NCBI RefSeq assembly: GCF_050589705.1
Contig: NZ_JBNGOT010000004.1
Coordinates: forward strand, 62,001 to 126,000
Direction: 5' to 3'
DNA from: Sunxiuqinia rutila
GTDB lineage: Bacteria; Bacteroidota; Bacteroidia; Bacteroidales; Prolixibacteraceae
DNA length: 64,000 bases
Of the stretch, positions 8,884-17,412 are shown one piece after another (the first letter of the stretch is position 1; each line of letters starts with the position of its first letter). The position numbers and the translations under genes were made by a program. The notes beneath the pieces are model-generated. The model did not search any database and was not told the DNA's origin. It saw only the letters and a program-made list of their open reading frames with translations.

Positions 8884-9750
8884 ATGACAATCGATCGTAG
8901 AAAATTCTTCAAAAGCATTGCGATAACCGGCATGACCATTATCGGTGTCAATGCTTCGGGAGCGCCCAAGGCAAAGTCAGAGGATGAGGAGACCGAATTT
9001 TATGGAATTCTGTATGATTCAAGCATCTGCATTGGCTGCCAGGCTTGTGAAAAAGCCTGCGCCAAAGCCCACGGTCTACCCGAACCAACCGACAAGCCGG
9101 AAGTAGGTGTCGTTCGAAAAACCAGTGAGAACCAACGCTGCGTCCTCAACAGCTACGAAACCTCCCAGGGCGAAGTTTATGTACGCAACCAGTGCATGCA
9201 TTGCAACGAGCCGGCCTGCGCCGCAGCCTGCCTCACGCAGGCCATGTACAAAACCAAAGAAGGCCCCGTCATTTGGCGTGAAGATAAATGCATGGGATGT
9301 CGCTACTGCATGATTTCGTGCCCGTTCGATGTTCCGAAGTTTGAATACGGAAGCACCAATCCGAAAATTCAGAAATGCGACATGTGTTACGACCGGATTA
9401 TCAAAGGCGAAAAACCGGTTTGTGTTGAAACCTGTGGCGATGCCTTATTCTTTGGAACCCGCCGCGAGCTGGTTGCGGAAGCCCGACGCCGAATTGCCGA
9501 AATCCCTGAGCTCTATGTTGATTCAATCTACGGAGAACGCGTAGCCGGAGGAACCGGTTACTTATACCTGGCCCCAGTTGCGCCCGGCGAGCTGGGCTTC
9601 GATACCCGTATCCAGCCCTCGTCTTATCCAGCACTTACCAAGGGTTTTCTGTACAGTGTTCCTTCTGTCTTTATCCTTGTGCCTACCCTGCTGCTAGGTA
9701 TTCACGAAGCTACTAAATCCAGAAAAACTAAAGACGAAAATCATGACTAG
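8884..9750 (+). CDS. Tat-exported four-cluster ferredoxin subunit (HybA type)
   Basis: A 288-aa electron-transfer subunit of the DMSO-reductase/hydrogenase-2 iron-sulfur type. DRRKFFK at residues 3-9 is a twin-arginine motif followed by a hydrophobic stretch, so the folded protein should be exported to the periplasmic face. Four cysteine groups are visible (CIGCQACEKAC, CMHCNEPACAAAC, CMGCRYCMISC, and CDMC...CVETC), enough for four [4Fe-4S] clusters; one extra cysteine lies between groups one and two. A C-terminal hydrophobic helix (about 258-278) acts as a membrane anchor, as in HybA. The stop overlaps the next gene by 8 nt. It should pass electrons between an unknown partner and the NrfD-type subunit. 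Confidence 0.9.
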   Translation: MTIDRRKFFKSIAITGMTIIGVNASGAPKAKSEDEETEFYGILYDSSICIGCQACEKACAKAHGLPEPTDKPEVGVVRKTSENQRCVLNSYETSQGEVYVRNQCMHCNEPACAAACLTQAMYKTKEGPVIWREDKCMGCRYCMISCPFDVPKFEYGSTNPKIQKCDMCYDRIIKGEKPVCVETCGDALFFGTRRELVAEARRRIAEIPELYVDSIYGERVAGGTGYLYLAPVAPGELGFDTRIQPSSYPALTKGFLYSVPSVFILVPTLLLGIHEATKSRKTKDENHD

Positions 9751-10975
9751 CCCAATAATTCCATTAACCAAAACAGCCAAAGATCAATCGACTTGGCGCT
9801 TTTTAATGAACGAGCTAAAACCCAGAGGAAAATGGCTGACACCTTTTAACCTGATCTCCATTCCGATCATCCTCGTGGGGCTGGCTCTTATTGTCATTCG
9901 CTTTACAGAAGGCCTGGGAGCCGTTTCCAACATCAATCAGGAAATCCCCTGGGGCTTGTGGAAAGGCTTTAACGTAGTTACCGGCGTAGCCTTTGCCGGT
10001 GGCGCCTATGTACTCACCTTCATCGTTTATATTCTGAAAGTGGATAAGTTCCACTCCATTGTCCGGGTAACCGTGCTGAACGGCTTTCTGGCTTACCTGT
10101 TTTACGCCGGAGCACTGGTGCTCGACCTGGGCAAACCCTGGAACATCTTCAACCCGATTATTGGCAATAACTTTGGAGCCAGCTCGGTACTGTTTCTCGT
10201 AGCCTGGCATTTCCTGCTCTACATTGTGGCTCAGCTCATTGAGTTTTCTCCGGCTGTAGCCGAATGGCTGGGCGCCCGTCGTGCCCACAAGCTGCTCTCG
10301 GGGCTGACTCTCGGAGCAGTTATTTTCGGAATCACGCTTTCAACCTTACACCAATCCGGTTTAGGGGCCCTGTTCCTTATGGCCAGCCAAAAAATTCACC
10401 CGCTCTGGTACAACGAGTTCATTCCAATTCTGTTTCTGGTATCCAGTGTGTTTGCCGGCCTATCCATGGTTATTTTCGAAGGGTCAATCAGTCAGCGGGT
10501 CTTCTTCCGAAAAATCAGCAGCAAGAACCGCGAATCACGCAATAACCTGGTGCAAAGCCTTTCAAAAATCTGTGCTTTTTCCATGTTTGCCTACCTGGCC
10601 ATGCAATTCCTGGTTTTCATTCACGGACAACACTGGGATTTGCTCAACACACCCATGGGCTATTGGTTTCTGCTTGAAATGATTGGTTTTGTCTTTGTTC
10701 CGATGGCGCTGTTTTTCTATGCTTCCCGAAAGTCCAGCATTTTGCTGAGCCGCGTGGCCGCCATCATCACCATACTTGGCATTATTCTGAACCGTTTGAA
10801 TGTATCGATCATTGCGTTTCGCTGGGATGCCGCGGTACATTATGTCCCCTCCTGGATGGAAGTGGTGGTTAGCATTACCATCATCCTCATTCAGATTTGG
10901 ATTTTCCGCTGGGTTATCAGCCGGATGCCTGTGCTTGACGAATCGCCCAAGTGGGCACAAAAAGCCAGTCATTAG
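9743..10975 (+). CDS. NrfD/HybB-type quinone-interacting membrane subunit
   Basis: 410 aa with ten predicted hydrophobic helices, the HybB arrangement (classic NrfD has eight). Conserved features include WGLWKGFNVVTGVAFAGGAYVLTF in helix 2 and a LSTLHQSGLGALFLMA loop after helix 5. Known family members exchange electrons and protons with the quinone pool for their ferredoxin partner. The ATG lies inside the last codons of the ferredoxin gene (8-nt overlap), so the two are translationally coupled. The usual catalytic partner (NiFe hydrogenase, molybdopterin oxidoreductase or multihaem cytochrome) is absent from the operon. Confidence 0.9.
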   Translation: MTSPIIPLTKTAKDQSTWRFLMNELKPRGKWLTPFNLISIPIILVGLALIVIRFTEGLGAVSNINQEIPWGLWKGFNVVTGVAFAGGAYVLTFIVYILKVDKFHSIVRVTVLNGFLAYLFYAGALVLDLGKPWNIFNPIIGNNFGASSVLFLVAWHFLLYIVAQLIEFSPAVAEWLGARRAHKLLSGLTLGAVIFGITLSTLHQSGLGALFLMASQKIHPLWYNEFIPILFLVSSVFAGLSMVIFEGSISQRVFFRKISSKNRESRNNLVQSLSKICAFSMFAYLAMQFLVFIHGQHWDLLNTPMGYWFLLEMIGFVFVPMALFFYASRKSSILLSRVAAIITILGIILNRLNVSIIAFRWDAAVHYVPSWMEVVVSITIILIQIWIFRWVISRMPVLDESPKWAQKASH

Positions 10976-11016
10976 GCAACTGACGATTTTGAATTAACAA
11001 CCTAAAATATACAATC

Positions 11017-11727
11017 ATGGACGGATTTACATACACCAATATCTTTGCAACCAAAGGAATCGAGTACCTGGCCATCATTGGCTTTTTCCTCCTACTGGTT
11101 CCATTCTGGATGCTGCTGACCAGAAAATCAAAAACCTCCGGGCAGGAGCAACTGACTGGCAGACTGATTACCGCCAGCACGCTGCGTATTCCTCACGGAA
11201 TTTTCTTCAGCAAGTTTCACAGCTGGGCTTACCTCGAAAAAAACGGAGCGGCAAAAGTTGGGCTTGACGACTTGCTGCTTCATCTTACCGGCGAGGTAAG
11301 CATTACGCACCTGAAACAACCGGGCGAAAAAGTGCAAAAAGGCGAATGGCTCACGCAAATTAACCACAACGGAAAAAGCCTGCGTATTTTCTCTCCCATC
11401 TCAGGCGAAATTAAGCAAATGAATGAGCTGCTAGCCGAAGAGCCCGGCCTGATGCGCGAAGATCCATATCGCCAAGGCTGGATGTACCAGATCAAACCCT
11501 CGAACTGGAAAGCTGACACCAATGCCCACTTTTTAGCCGAAGATGCCAGCAACTGGGCAGCCCAGGAACTGAGCCGCTTCAAGGATTTCCTGTCGGCTTC
11601 AGTCATGAAACACTTGCCCGACCCAAGCCAGGTGGTTTTACAGGACGGAGGAGAATTGGTCGACCATCCGTTGGCAGAACTGCCTCCGGAAGTATGGCAT
11701 GACTTTCAGGAAAACTTCCTGACCTAA
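11017..11727 (+). CDS. Membrane-anchored GcvH-like protein
   Basis: 236 aa. A single N-terminal helix (about 15-35) is followed by a GcvH-like domain (about 55-165) with HSWAYLEKNGAAKVGLDDLLLHLTG and SPISGEI...DPYRQGWMYQIKP. As in the paralogue at 7163, the position of the lipoyl lysine is glycine (G119) and lysine follows (K120). The C-terminus (from about 175) repeats the partner's signature: FKDFL...VVLQDGGEL.D.PLAELPPEVW.DFQ. It ends the operon, 41 nt after the NrfD-type gene. GcvT, GcvP and lipoate ligase are not nearby, so glycine cleavage is unlikely. A structural or regulatory role in the redox complex is inferred. Confidence 0.72.
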   Translation: MDGFTYTNIFATKGIEYLAIIGFFLLLVPFWMLLTRKSKTSGQEQLTGRLITASTLRIPHGIFFSKFHSWAYLEKNGAAKVGLDDLLLHLTGEVSITHLKQPGEKVQKGEWLTQINHNGKSLRIFSPISGEIKQMNELLAEEPGLMREDPYRQGWMYQIKPSNWKADTNAHFLAEDASNWAAQELSRFKDFLSASVMKHLPDPSQVVLQDGGELVDHPLAELPPEVWHDFQENFLT

Positions 11728-11770
11728 ACAACCACCAAAAATACGCTTAAGCCTTAGTGCTTCTTGAAAG

Positions 11771-11817
11771 GAAACGGTTTTAGAGCGGTGTGCATGCCAC
11801 ATCGCTTTAGCCGTTTC
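11771..11817 (+). other. Hairpin between the redox operon and the sensor kinase gene
   Basis: gaaacgg at 11771-11777 pairs with ccgtttc at 11811-11817; inner pairs are agcg/cgct and gtg/cac around a gcatgc loop. There is no strong T-run, so it may be a weak terminator, an mRNA-stabilising stem or a processing site. Confidence 0.45.
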
Positions 11818-11934
11818 TGATGATTTTAAATAACCGGATTTCATCATTTAGATGTTATATAACAAAATACAGAATTGAGTCTGGTTTCAATTTTCAACTA
11901 ACTTCGTCCTAGTAACTAACTTTAGCCTGCACCC

Positions 11935-13605
11935 ATGCCCTGGTTAAAAAAGATAGAACAAAAACAACGCGTTGGCAAACCTCTTGTGAATGGTTATGTC
12001 AAATTCCGTTCTTCCATCTACGGACGGGTTATCTTCATCATCGCCATTTCTTCCTTTTTCCTGTTTGTCTCCTTCGGAATTATTTTCCGGTCGGTGAATG
12101 AAAATTACATGAAATCGGTGATCAGTGAAAACGGCAACAACATTGGCTTTTTGGTCGAAGGGGCTTTGTACGATGCCATGCTGAAAAATGATCAGGCCTC
12201 GCTACAGCGAACGTTGGACCTGATCAACAACATGTCCGGGATTGACAATGTGAGCATGTACGACACCAACAACAACCTGGTGTACACCTCCATTTCGAGC
12301 AACTCGGCCAACCACAGCGACCCCGACTGCATCAGCTGTCACGAAGACTTTGCCCAAATGTTTTCGGCAGAAGAAAAATCCTACCGGATTATTGAGGCCA
12401 AAAGTGAGTGTATCATGAATCCGGACAACGACAGCATTCGTAATTTAATGATCAAATCTCCTATTTTAAACGATCCTTCCTGCCATACGGCGGCCTGTCA
12501 TGCCCATAGCCCCGATGAAAAAGTACTGGGATCGCTGATGATTAAAATGCCGCTTGAGAAACTGGATAGTGCCCTGCAAGAGTCAACCACCGACTTTTTC
12601 CTGATGGCAGCACTGATGACCATTTTGCTCATCCTTTTTCTAATTCTGTTCACCGACAAAAAGATAAAAAAGCCTCTGAACCAGATTATCCGCGCGGCTG
12701 AAAAGGTGGCCAAAGGCGACAAAGACACCCGCCTGCGTATTAAGCCCAATTCGCTCTCCGACATGCGCATGGTTTCTTACGCCTTCAACGAAATGCTGGA
12801 TAACCTGCACACAGCCAACACCGAGCTGCAAAATTGGTCCCAACAACTGGAATATAAAGTTCAGAAGAAGTCGGAAGAATTGGGGCAGGCGCAAAATGAA
12901 CTCATCAACATTGAGCGCATTGCCTCGCTGGGGAAACTTTCATTATCCGTCGCACACGAAATCAACAACCCGCTGTCCGGCATTCTGATCTACACCAAAC
13001 TCATTCACAAGCAGCTGAGCAACCCCCAGCTCGATCCGGAGAAGGTAAACAACATGCTCAAACACCTAAAACTGATTGAAAGCGAAACCAAGCGTTGCGG
13101 CGATATTGTAAAAGGGCTGCTCGACTTTTCCAAAAAAGATCAGGAAGGCTTTGAAGCCAAGCACCTGAACGAAATCTTGCGCGATACCGCCACCCTGATG
13201 AGCCACCCTATGAAGATCGCCAATATTCACTTTTTGGCTGATTTATCGGCCAAACAAGACCTGATCTTCTGCAGCCCGAACCAGATCAAACAAGCATGCA
13301 TGGCTATTTTAGTCAATGCTTCGGAAGCTGTTGGAGAAAACGGCGAGATTACCCTTCGAACGCTCAACCCCGACCCGGAGACGATCCGGATTGAAGTGAT
13401 TGACAATGGCGTTGGAATTGCCGAAGCCGACCTGCCTTATGTGTTTGAACCCTTTTTCTCGACTAAAGAAAAAGCCAGCGGAATTGGACTCGGTTTATCC
13501 ATTGTGCATGGCATTATTCAGAACCATAAAGGAAAAACTGAAGCTCAGTCAGAACCCGGAAAAGAAACAACCATTGCCATCACCCTCCCATTAATAAAGA
13601 CTTAA
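11935..13605 (+). CDS. Sensor histidine kinase with haem-c-type periplasmic sensor
   Basis: 556 aa. A first membrane helix lies at about 31-52 and a second at about 221-239, enclosing a periplasmic sensor. The sensor contains CISCH at 132-136, a canonical haem-c CXXCH site, and CHTAACH at 183-189, a CX4CH variant. A HAMP domain follows, then HisKA with the phosphorylatable H341 in SLSVAHEINNP, and a HATPase domain with DNGVGI and GIGLGLS. It probably senses redox state, a respiratory substrate or a gas through bound haem (inference). The partner regulator starts 12 nt after its stop, and it lies downstream of the redox operon it probably controls. Confidence 0.88.
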   Translation: MPWLKKIEQKQRVGKPLVNGYVKFRSSIYGRVIFIIAISSFFLFVSFGIIFRSVNENYMKSVISENGNNIGFLVEGALYDAMLKNDQASLQRTLDLINNMSGIDNVSMYDTNNNLVYTSISSNSANHSDPDCISCHEDFAQMFSAEEKSYRIIEAKSECIMNPDNDSIRNLMIKSPILNDPSCHTAACHAHSPDEKVLGSLMIKMPLEKLDSALQESTTDFFLMAALMTILLILFLILFTDKKIKKPLNQIIRAAEKVAKGDKDTRLRIKPNSLSDMRMVSYAFNEMLDNLHTANTELQNWSQQLEYKVQKKSEELGQAQNELINIERIASLGKLSLSVAHEINNPLSGILIYTKLIHKQLSNPQLDPEKVNNMLKHLKLIESETKRCGDIVKGLLDFSKKDQEGFEAKHLNEILRDTATLMSHPMKIANIHFLADLSAKQDLIFCSPNQIKQACMAILVNASEAVGENGEITLRTLNPDPETIRIEVIDNGVGIAEADLPYVFEPFFSTKEKASGIGLGLSIVHGIIQNHKGKTEAQSEPGKETTIAITLPLIKT

Positions 13606-13617
13606 TCAAGCTCAATC

Positions 13618-14961
13618 ATGACACAAAAAATCTCCATACTCATTGTTGACGATGAAAGCTCCGTAAGAGACTCCCTGTACAATTGGTTTATTGAAGACGG
13701 CTACCAGGTAGATTGCGCCGAAGATGCCAAAGTCGCCTTAAACAGGTTGGAGTCTGAAACTTTCGACATTGTGCTGGCCGACATTAAGATGCCGGGCATG
13801 GACGGACTTGAAATGCTCAAGCGCATCAAAGCCATTCAGCAGGATGTCATTGTGATTATGATGACCGCCTTTGCCACGGTTGAAACAGCCGTTCAGGCTC
13901 TTAAAGACGGAGCCTTCGACTATGTAACCAAACCGTTTGACCCGGATGACTTATCGCACCTTATCCGCAATGCATCGCGGCAAATTACCCTGATGGAGGA
14001 GAATGAGGTTTTGAAGGAGAAAGTGGTGTCACTGGAAAATGTGGAAGACCTGATTGGCAAAAGTAAAGCCATGAACCAGGTATTTCGGGAAATCGAAAGC
14101 GTGGCTCAATCCAATGCTTCAGTCATTATTACCGGCGAAAGTGGGACCGGCAAAGAGCTGGTAGCACGCGCCATTCATGCCAACTCCCCACGAAAATACT
14201 TCCCCTTGGTCAGCGTTCACTGCGGAGCCCTGTCCGAAAGCCTACTTGAGAGTGAGCTGTTCGGACACGAAAAAGGCGCATTTACCGGAGCCGTTTACAA
14301 CCGGAAAGGACGTTTTGAAATGGCCGACAACGGCACCATTTTTCTGGATGAAATTGCGACTATCTCCCCCAAAATGCAGATCGAATTGCTAAGGGTGCTC
14401 GAAAGCAAGAGCTTTATGCGCGTTGGTGGGAACAAAGAAATTAAGTCTGATTTCCGGGTGATTTGCGCCACCAACCGCGACCTGAAAACCATGGTGGACA
14501 ATGGTGTTTTTCGCGAAGACCTTTACTACCGCCTCAACGTAGTCAACATCAACGTGCCCCCTTTACGCGAGCGTACCGACGACATCCCCTTGCTGGTCGA
14601 CTACTTCATCAAGAAATACTGCAAAACCATGAACAGGGCGGTAATGACCATTGACCCGGCCGCCTTGAAGCGTCTGGAGGAATTCCCATTCCCGGGCAAT
14701 ATCCGTGAGCTGGAGAACATGATTGAGCGAGCCATTGTCGTTGGGAACGGCAAGAAAATCACCTTAAAAGATCTTCCCATCGACCGACCGGAAGCCAGTC
14801 CTTCATTCGAAAGCCTGAACGATATTGAAAAGCATCATATTCTTCAGATTCTGAATAAGTACAATTGGAACATTTCGGCTTCGGCCAAAGCGCTGAAAGT
14901 GGATCGGGTGACTTTATACAATAAGATCAAGAAATATCAACTTAAGCAGGCAAACAATTGA
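13618..14961 (+). CDS. NtrC-family sigma-54-dependent response regulator
   Basis: 447 aa in the standard order. The receiver domain has phospho-acceptor D55 in VLADIKMPG and K105 in TKPF. The AAA+ domain has Walker A GESGTGKE at 173-180, the sigma-54 contact loop GAFTGA at 220-225 and Walker B GTIFLDEI at 239-246. A Fis-type helix-turn-helix occupies the last 45 residues (ILQILNKYNWNISASAKAL..DRVTLYNKI). All catalytic residues are present, so it should activate RpoN promoters when phosphorylated by the adjacent kinase. The likely target is the operon starting at 7163 (inference from proximity). Confidence 0.95.
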   Translation: MTQKISILIVDDESSVRDSLYNWFIEDGYQVDCAEDAKVALNRLESETFDIVLADIKMPGMDGLEMLKRIKAIQQDVIVIMMTAFATVETAVQALKDGAFDYVTKPFDPDDLSHLIRNASRQITLMEENEVLKEKVVSLENVEDLIGKSKAMNQVFREIESVAQSNASVIITGESGTGKELVARAIHANSPRKYFPLVSVHCGALSESLLESELFGHEKGAFTGAVYNRKGRFEMADNGTIFLDEIATISPKMQIELLRVLESKSFMRVGGNKEIKSDFRVICATNRDLKTMVDNGVFREDLYYRLNVVNINVPPLRERTDDIPLLVDYFIKKYCKTMNRAVMTIDPAALKRLEEFPFPGNIRELENMIERAIVVGNGKKITLKDLPIDRPEASPSFESLNDIEKHHILQILNKYNWNISASAKALKVDRVTLYNKIKKYQLKQANN

Positions 14962-15041
14962 GCATTCAGCAAAAAGATAGGGCAAACATGTCCCGACGAT
15001 ACGGACAAAACCACCTGCTTGCTGCTTAAACCGACGGATAC

Positions 15042-15572
15042 ATGAAGCCGGAGAACATCACACTAATTTCATTTGGGTATTTCGAGAAACGATTTCTCGG
15101 TGAAATCATGTATGATGTCGAACGGGAATTCCGCATCCCGGTTATTGTCCGCGAAGGTTATCTGGACCTAAGCCTTTACTTTGATCCTGCGCGCCGCCAA
15201 TACAACGGAAATCGCCTCCTTCAGGATATCAACCAGCAATTTGCTTCTGATGAAACCAAAACACTCGCCGTTTTCAATGTCGATCTATACATTCCGATTC
15301 TCACCTTCATTTTTGGCCAGGCCTTTTTAAACGGCCGTTGCGGCATTGCTTCGGCATACCGACTTCGTAACGAACGCTATGGCATTGCGCCCAACGAGCC
15401 TGTTTTTGTAGATCGTTTGCGAAAGGAAGTGATCCATGAGTTGGGGCACGCCTTTGGCCTTATCCACTGCCTTACCCCGACTTGTGTCATGCGTTCGAGC
15501 ACCTACGTGGAAGACATTGACCAAAAAGGCTGGTCATTTTGTCCCAAGTGCAGGAAACAGCTGGAAGGCTGA
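15042..15572 (+). CDS. Archaemetzincin family zinc metalloprotease
   Basis: 176 aa with the full archaemetzincin signature: HELGHAFGLIH at 132-142 (three zinc histidines and catalytic E133), C143, C148, M150 (Met-turn), and C167-PKC-170 as the structural second zinc site. AmzA-type proteases act on peptides; the bacterial role is unknown. There is no signal peptide, so it is probably cytoplasmic. The gene lies 80 nt after the NtrC-type regulator on the same strand and may be read through from it. Whether it belongs functionally to the redox locus is unclear. Confidence 0.88.
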   Translation: MKPENITLISFGYFEKRFLGEIMYDVEREFRIPVIVREGYLDLSLYFDPARRQYNGNRLLQDINQQFASDETKTLAVFNVDLYIPILTFIFGQAFLNGRCGIASAYRLRNERYGIAPNEPVFVDRLRKEVIHELGHAFGLIHCLTPTCVMRSSTYVEDIDQKGWSFCPKCRKQLEG

Positions 15573-15724
15573 CCCCGGCAAAAGCTCCCGAATTCCGGGG
15601 CAGAGGTACTTGAAAAGAACCAACACCGATAGTAAGACCTAAAAGTATTCTTATCTTTATGTTTTATTTTCAAACGGATAAATAGTGGCAAAACACCCGA
15701 ACACAAAAAAGTAATCGTCTGAAT

Positions 15725-17281
15725 ATGAAATCTATTGATGTTGACAAATTAATCCTTCGGTTGATGAGGATCAGGGAGGCGATTCTCTCATGCGAAGAAA
15801 ATTATGAACCGATGATCCAGTCGGTGCATCCGAATTACCAATACAGCGTACGCAATTTCATTCGCTACCTGAAACTACGCACCTTTGAACTCCGGGAGAT
15901 TCAGGAGGAACTATCGGCCATGGGACTCTCTTCCATTGGTCACTCGGAACGCTATGTTTTAGCCAACATCGAAAACATCCTTTACTTTTTGCACTTGTAC
16001 CAGGGGAAAAAATTCCAGGGGAAATACGATCTGGGCGAGCACCCGGTTAACTACTTCCGGAGTAACGATGTACTGGAAAATAACTCCACCCGCTTGCTGG
16101 GAAAAAGCAACCAGTCGCTCAACACGCGTATTATGGTTACTTTACCTTCGGAGGCCGCAACTGATTACGAACTTGTCAAACGATTGATTAAGCTGGGGAT
16201 TGAAGTTGCGCGGGTAAACTGCAGCCACGACACACAGGAAGATTGGGAAAAGATGATTGCACATGTCCGGCAAGCTTGTCGGGAAACAGGTCAGGAATGC
16301 CGCATTTACATGGACTTGCCCGGCCCGAAAATGCGAACAGGCCCTGTCAAGATGAAAAAAAAGAAAAAGAAGAAGAAAAAACAGATCAATTATCTGACTT
16401 TGCATAAAGGCGATCATTTGCACGTGTATCGGGAAGAAATTCTGGGACGCGATGCCCAATACTCCGCTGACGGAGAACTGATCGCCCCTGCCCAAATTGC
16501 AATTGCCTCTCCTATTCAGTTTTCCGACCTGAACGTGGGTGAACACATCTGGTTTGACGATGGCAAAATCGGAGGAGTCATCAGCGCAATCACCGCGGAA
16601 TACCTCGATGTGGAGATTGTGCGGGCTAACATTGAAAAGGGAAGTAAGCTTCGGGCTGAAAAAGGAATTAACCTCCCTGACTCAAAGCTAAACCTGCCTT
16701 CCCTATCCTCCGACGACCTCAGCTTTCTACCTTTCCTAACTGAACAGGCCGACATCATTGGCTATTCATTTGTACGCCAGGCCGCCGATGTGATTGCCCT
16801 TCAGAAACAGCTGAAAAACTACGGAAGAGCAGACATTGGGCTGGTTCTAAAAATTGAAAACAGCGATGCTTTTGAAAACCTTCCCGAGCTGTTGATCACC
16901 GCCATGCGCAATCCCAATATCGGAGTGATGATTGCTCGCGGCGACCTGGCTGTTGAACTGGGAGCTGAACGCATATCTGAAGTTCAGGAGCAAATTCTGT
17001 GGCTGTGCGAAGCCGCTTTCATTCCCAACATCTGGGCCACCCAGGTTCTTGAGAAGCTGTCGAAGGAAGGCGTTGCAACCCGCGCCGAAATTACGGATGC
17101 CTCCATGGCAGCCCGTTCGGAATGCGTAATGCTTAACAAAGGAGATAACATGCAGGAAACCGTGCAAATTCTGTATAACATTCTGCATCGTATGGAAGCA
17201 CATCAATATAAAAAGAAAGGAACTTTACGCGCTTTGCGGGTGGCTGAGGGTTTTCTATCGAAAAAGAATCTCCCCCTGTGA
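15725..17281 (+). CDS. Atypical pyruvate kinase (extra N-terminal domain, no C domain)
   Basis: 518 aa. Residues from about 135 on show the pyruvate kinase barrel: VARVNCSHD, MDLPGPKMRTG, GYSFVRQAADV, LKIENSDAF, and MIARGDLAVELGAERISEVQE followed by WATQVLEKL and ATRAEITDAS. It is unusual in three ways. It begins with about 130 helical residues unrelated to the barrel. It carries nine consecutive lysines (211-219) where the B domain joins the barrel. It ends shortly after the barrel without the allosteric C domain. The catalytic RGD and K.EN residues are kept, so it could be active, but it may instead be a divergent paralogue. The reading frame runs cleanly through the A-rich lysine tract. 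Confidence 0.78.
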   Translation: MKSIDVDKLILRLMRIREAILSCEENYEPMIQSVHPNYQYSVRNFIRYLKLRTFELREIQEELSAMGLSSIGHSERYVLANIENILYFLHLYQGKKFQGKYDLGEHPVNYFRSNDVLENNSTRLLGKSNQSLNTRIMVTLPSEAATDYELVKRLIKLGIEVARVNCSHDTQEDWEKMIAHVRQACRETGQECRIYMDLPGPKMRTGPVKMKKKKKKKKKQINYLTLHKGDHLHVYREEILGRDAQYSADGELIAPAQIAIASPIQFSDLNVGEHIWFDDGKIGGVISAITAEYLDVEIVRANIEKGSKLRAEKGINLPDSKLNLPSLSSDDLSFLPFLTEQADIIGYSFVRQAADVIALQKQLKNYGRADIGLVLKIENSDAFENLPELLITAMRNPNIGVMIARGDLAVELGAERISEVQEQILWLCEAAFIPNIWATQVLEKLSKEGVATRAEITDASMAARSECVMLNKGDNMQETVQILYNILHRMEAHQYKKKGTLRALRVAEGFLSKKNLPL

Positions 17282-17345
17282 AACAAAAACAACTTGCAAT
17301 GCTTGACAAATGAAACGACCTGACTAAGTCCAGCGCAGGTGTTTT

Positions 17346-17371
17346 TTGGGTAATCTATGCAAGATTCCCAA
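17346..17371 (+). promoter_or_regulatory. Leader hairpin upstream of the cold-shock gene
   Basis: ttggg and aatct (17346-17356, one bulged T) pair with agatt and cccaa (17362-17371). It sits 42 nt before the cold-shock ATG and has no T-run. Cold-shock leaders commonly fold; that this one is thermo-responsive is inference. Confidence 0.35.
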
Positions 17372-17412
17372 TAATTAACCTTAACTTGCACGGTATTAAA
17401 ACTATTCATATC

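Noticed and set aside
7163..11727. Glycine cleavage system
   Set aside because: GcvH-like domains are present, but the lipoyl lysine is displaced, there are extra domains and membrane anchors, and no GcvT, GcvP or lipoate-attachment gene is nearby.
16352..16384. Frameshift or pseudogene in the pyruvate kinase at the A-rich tract
   Set aside because: The frame continues cleanly into conserved barrel motifs on both sides of the nine lysines.
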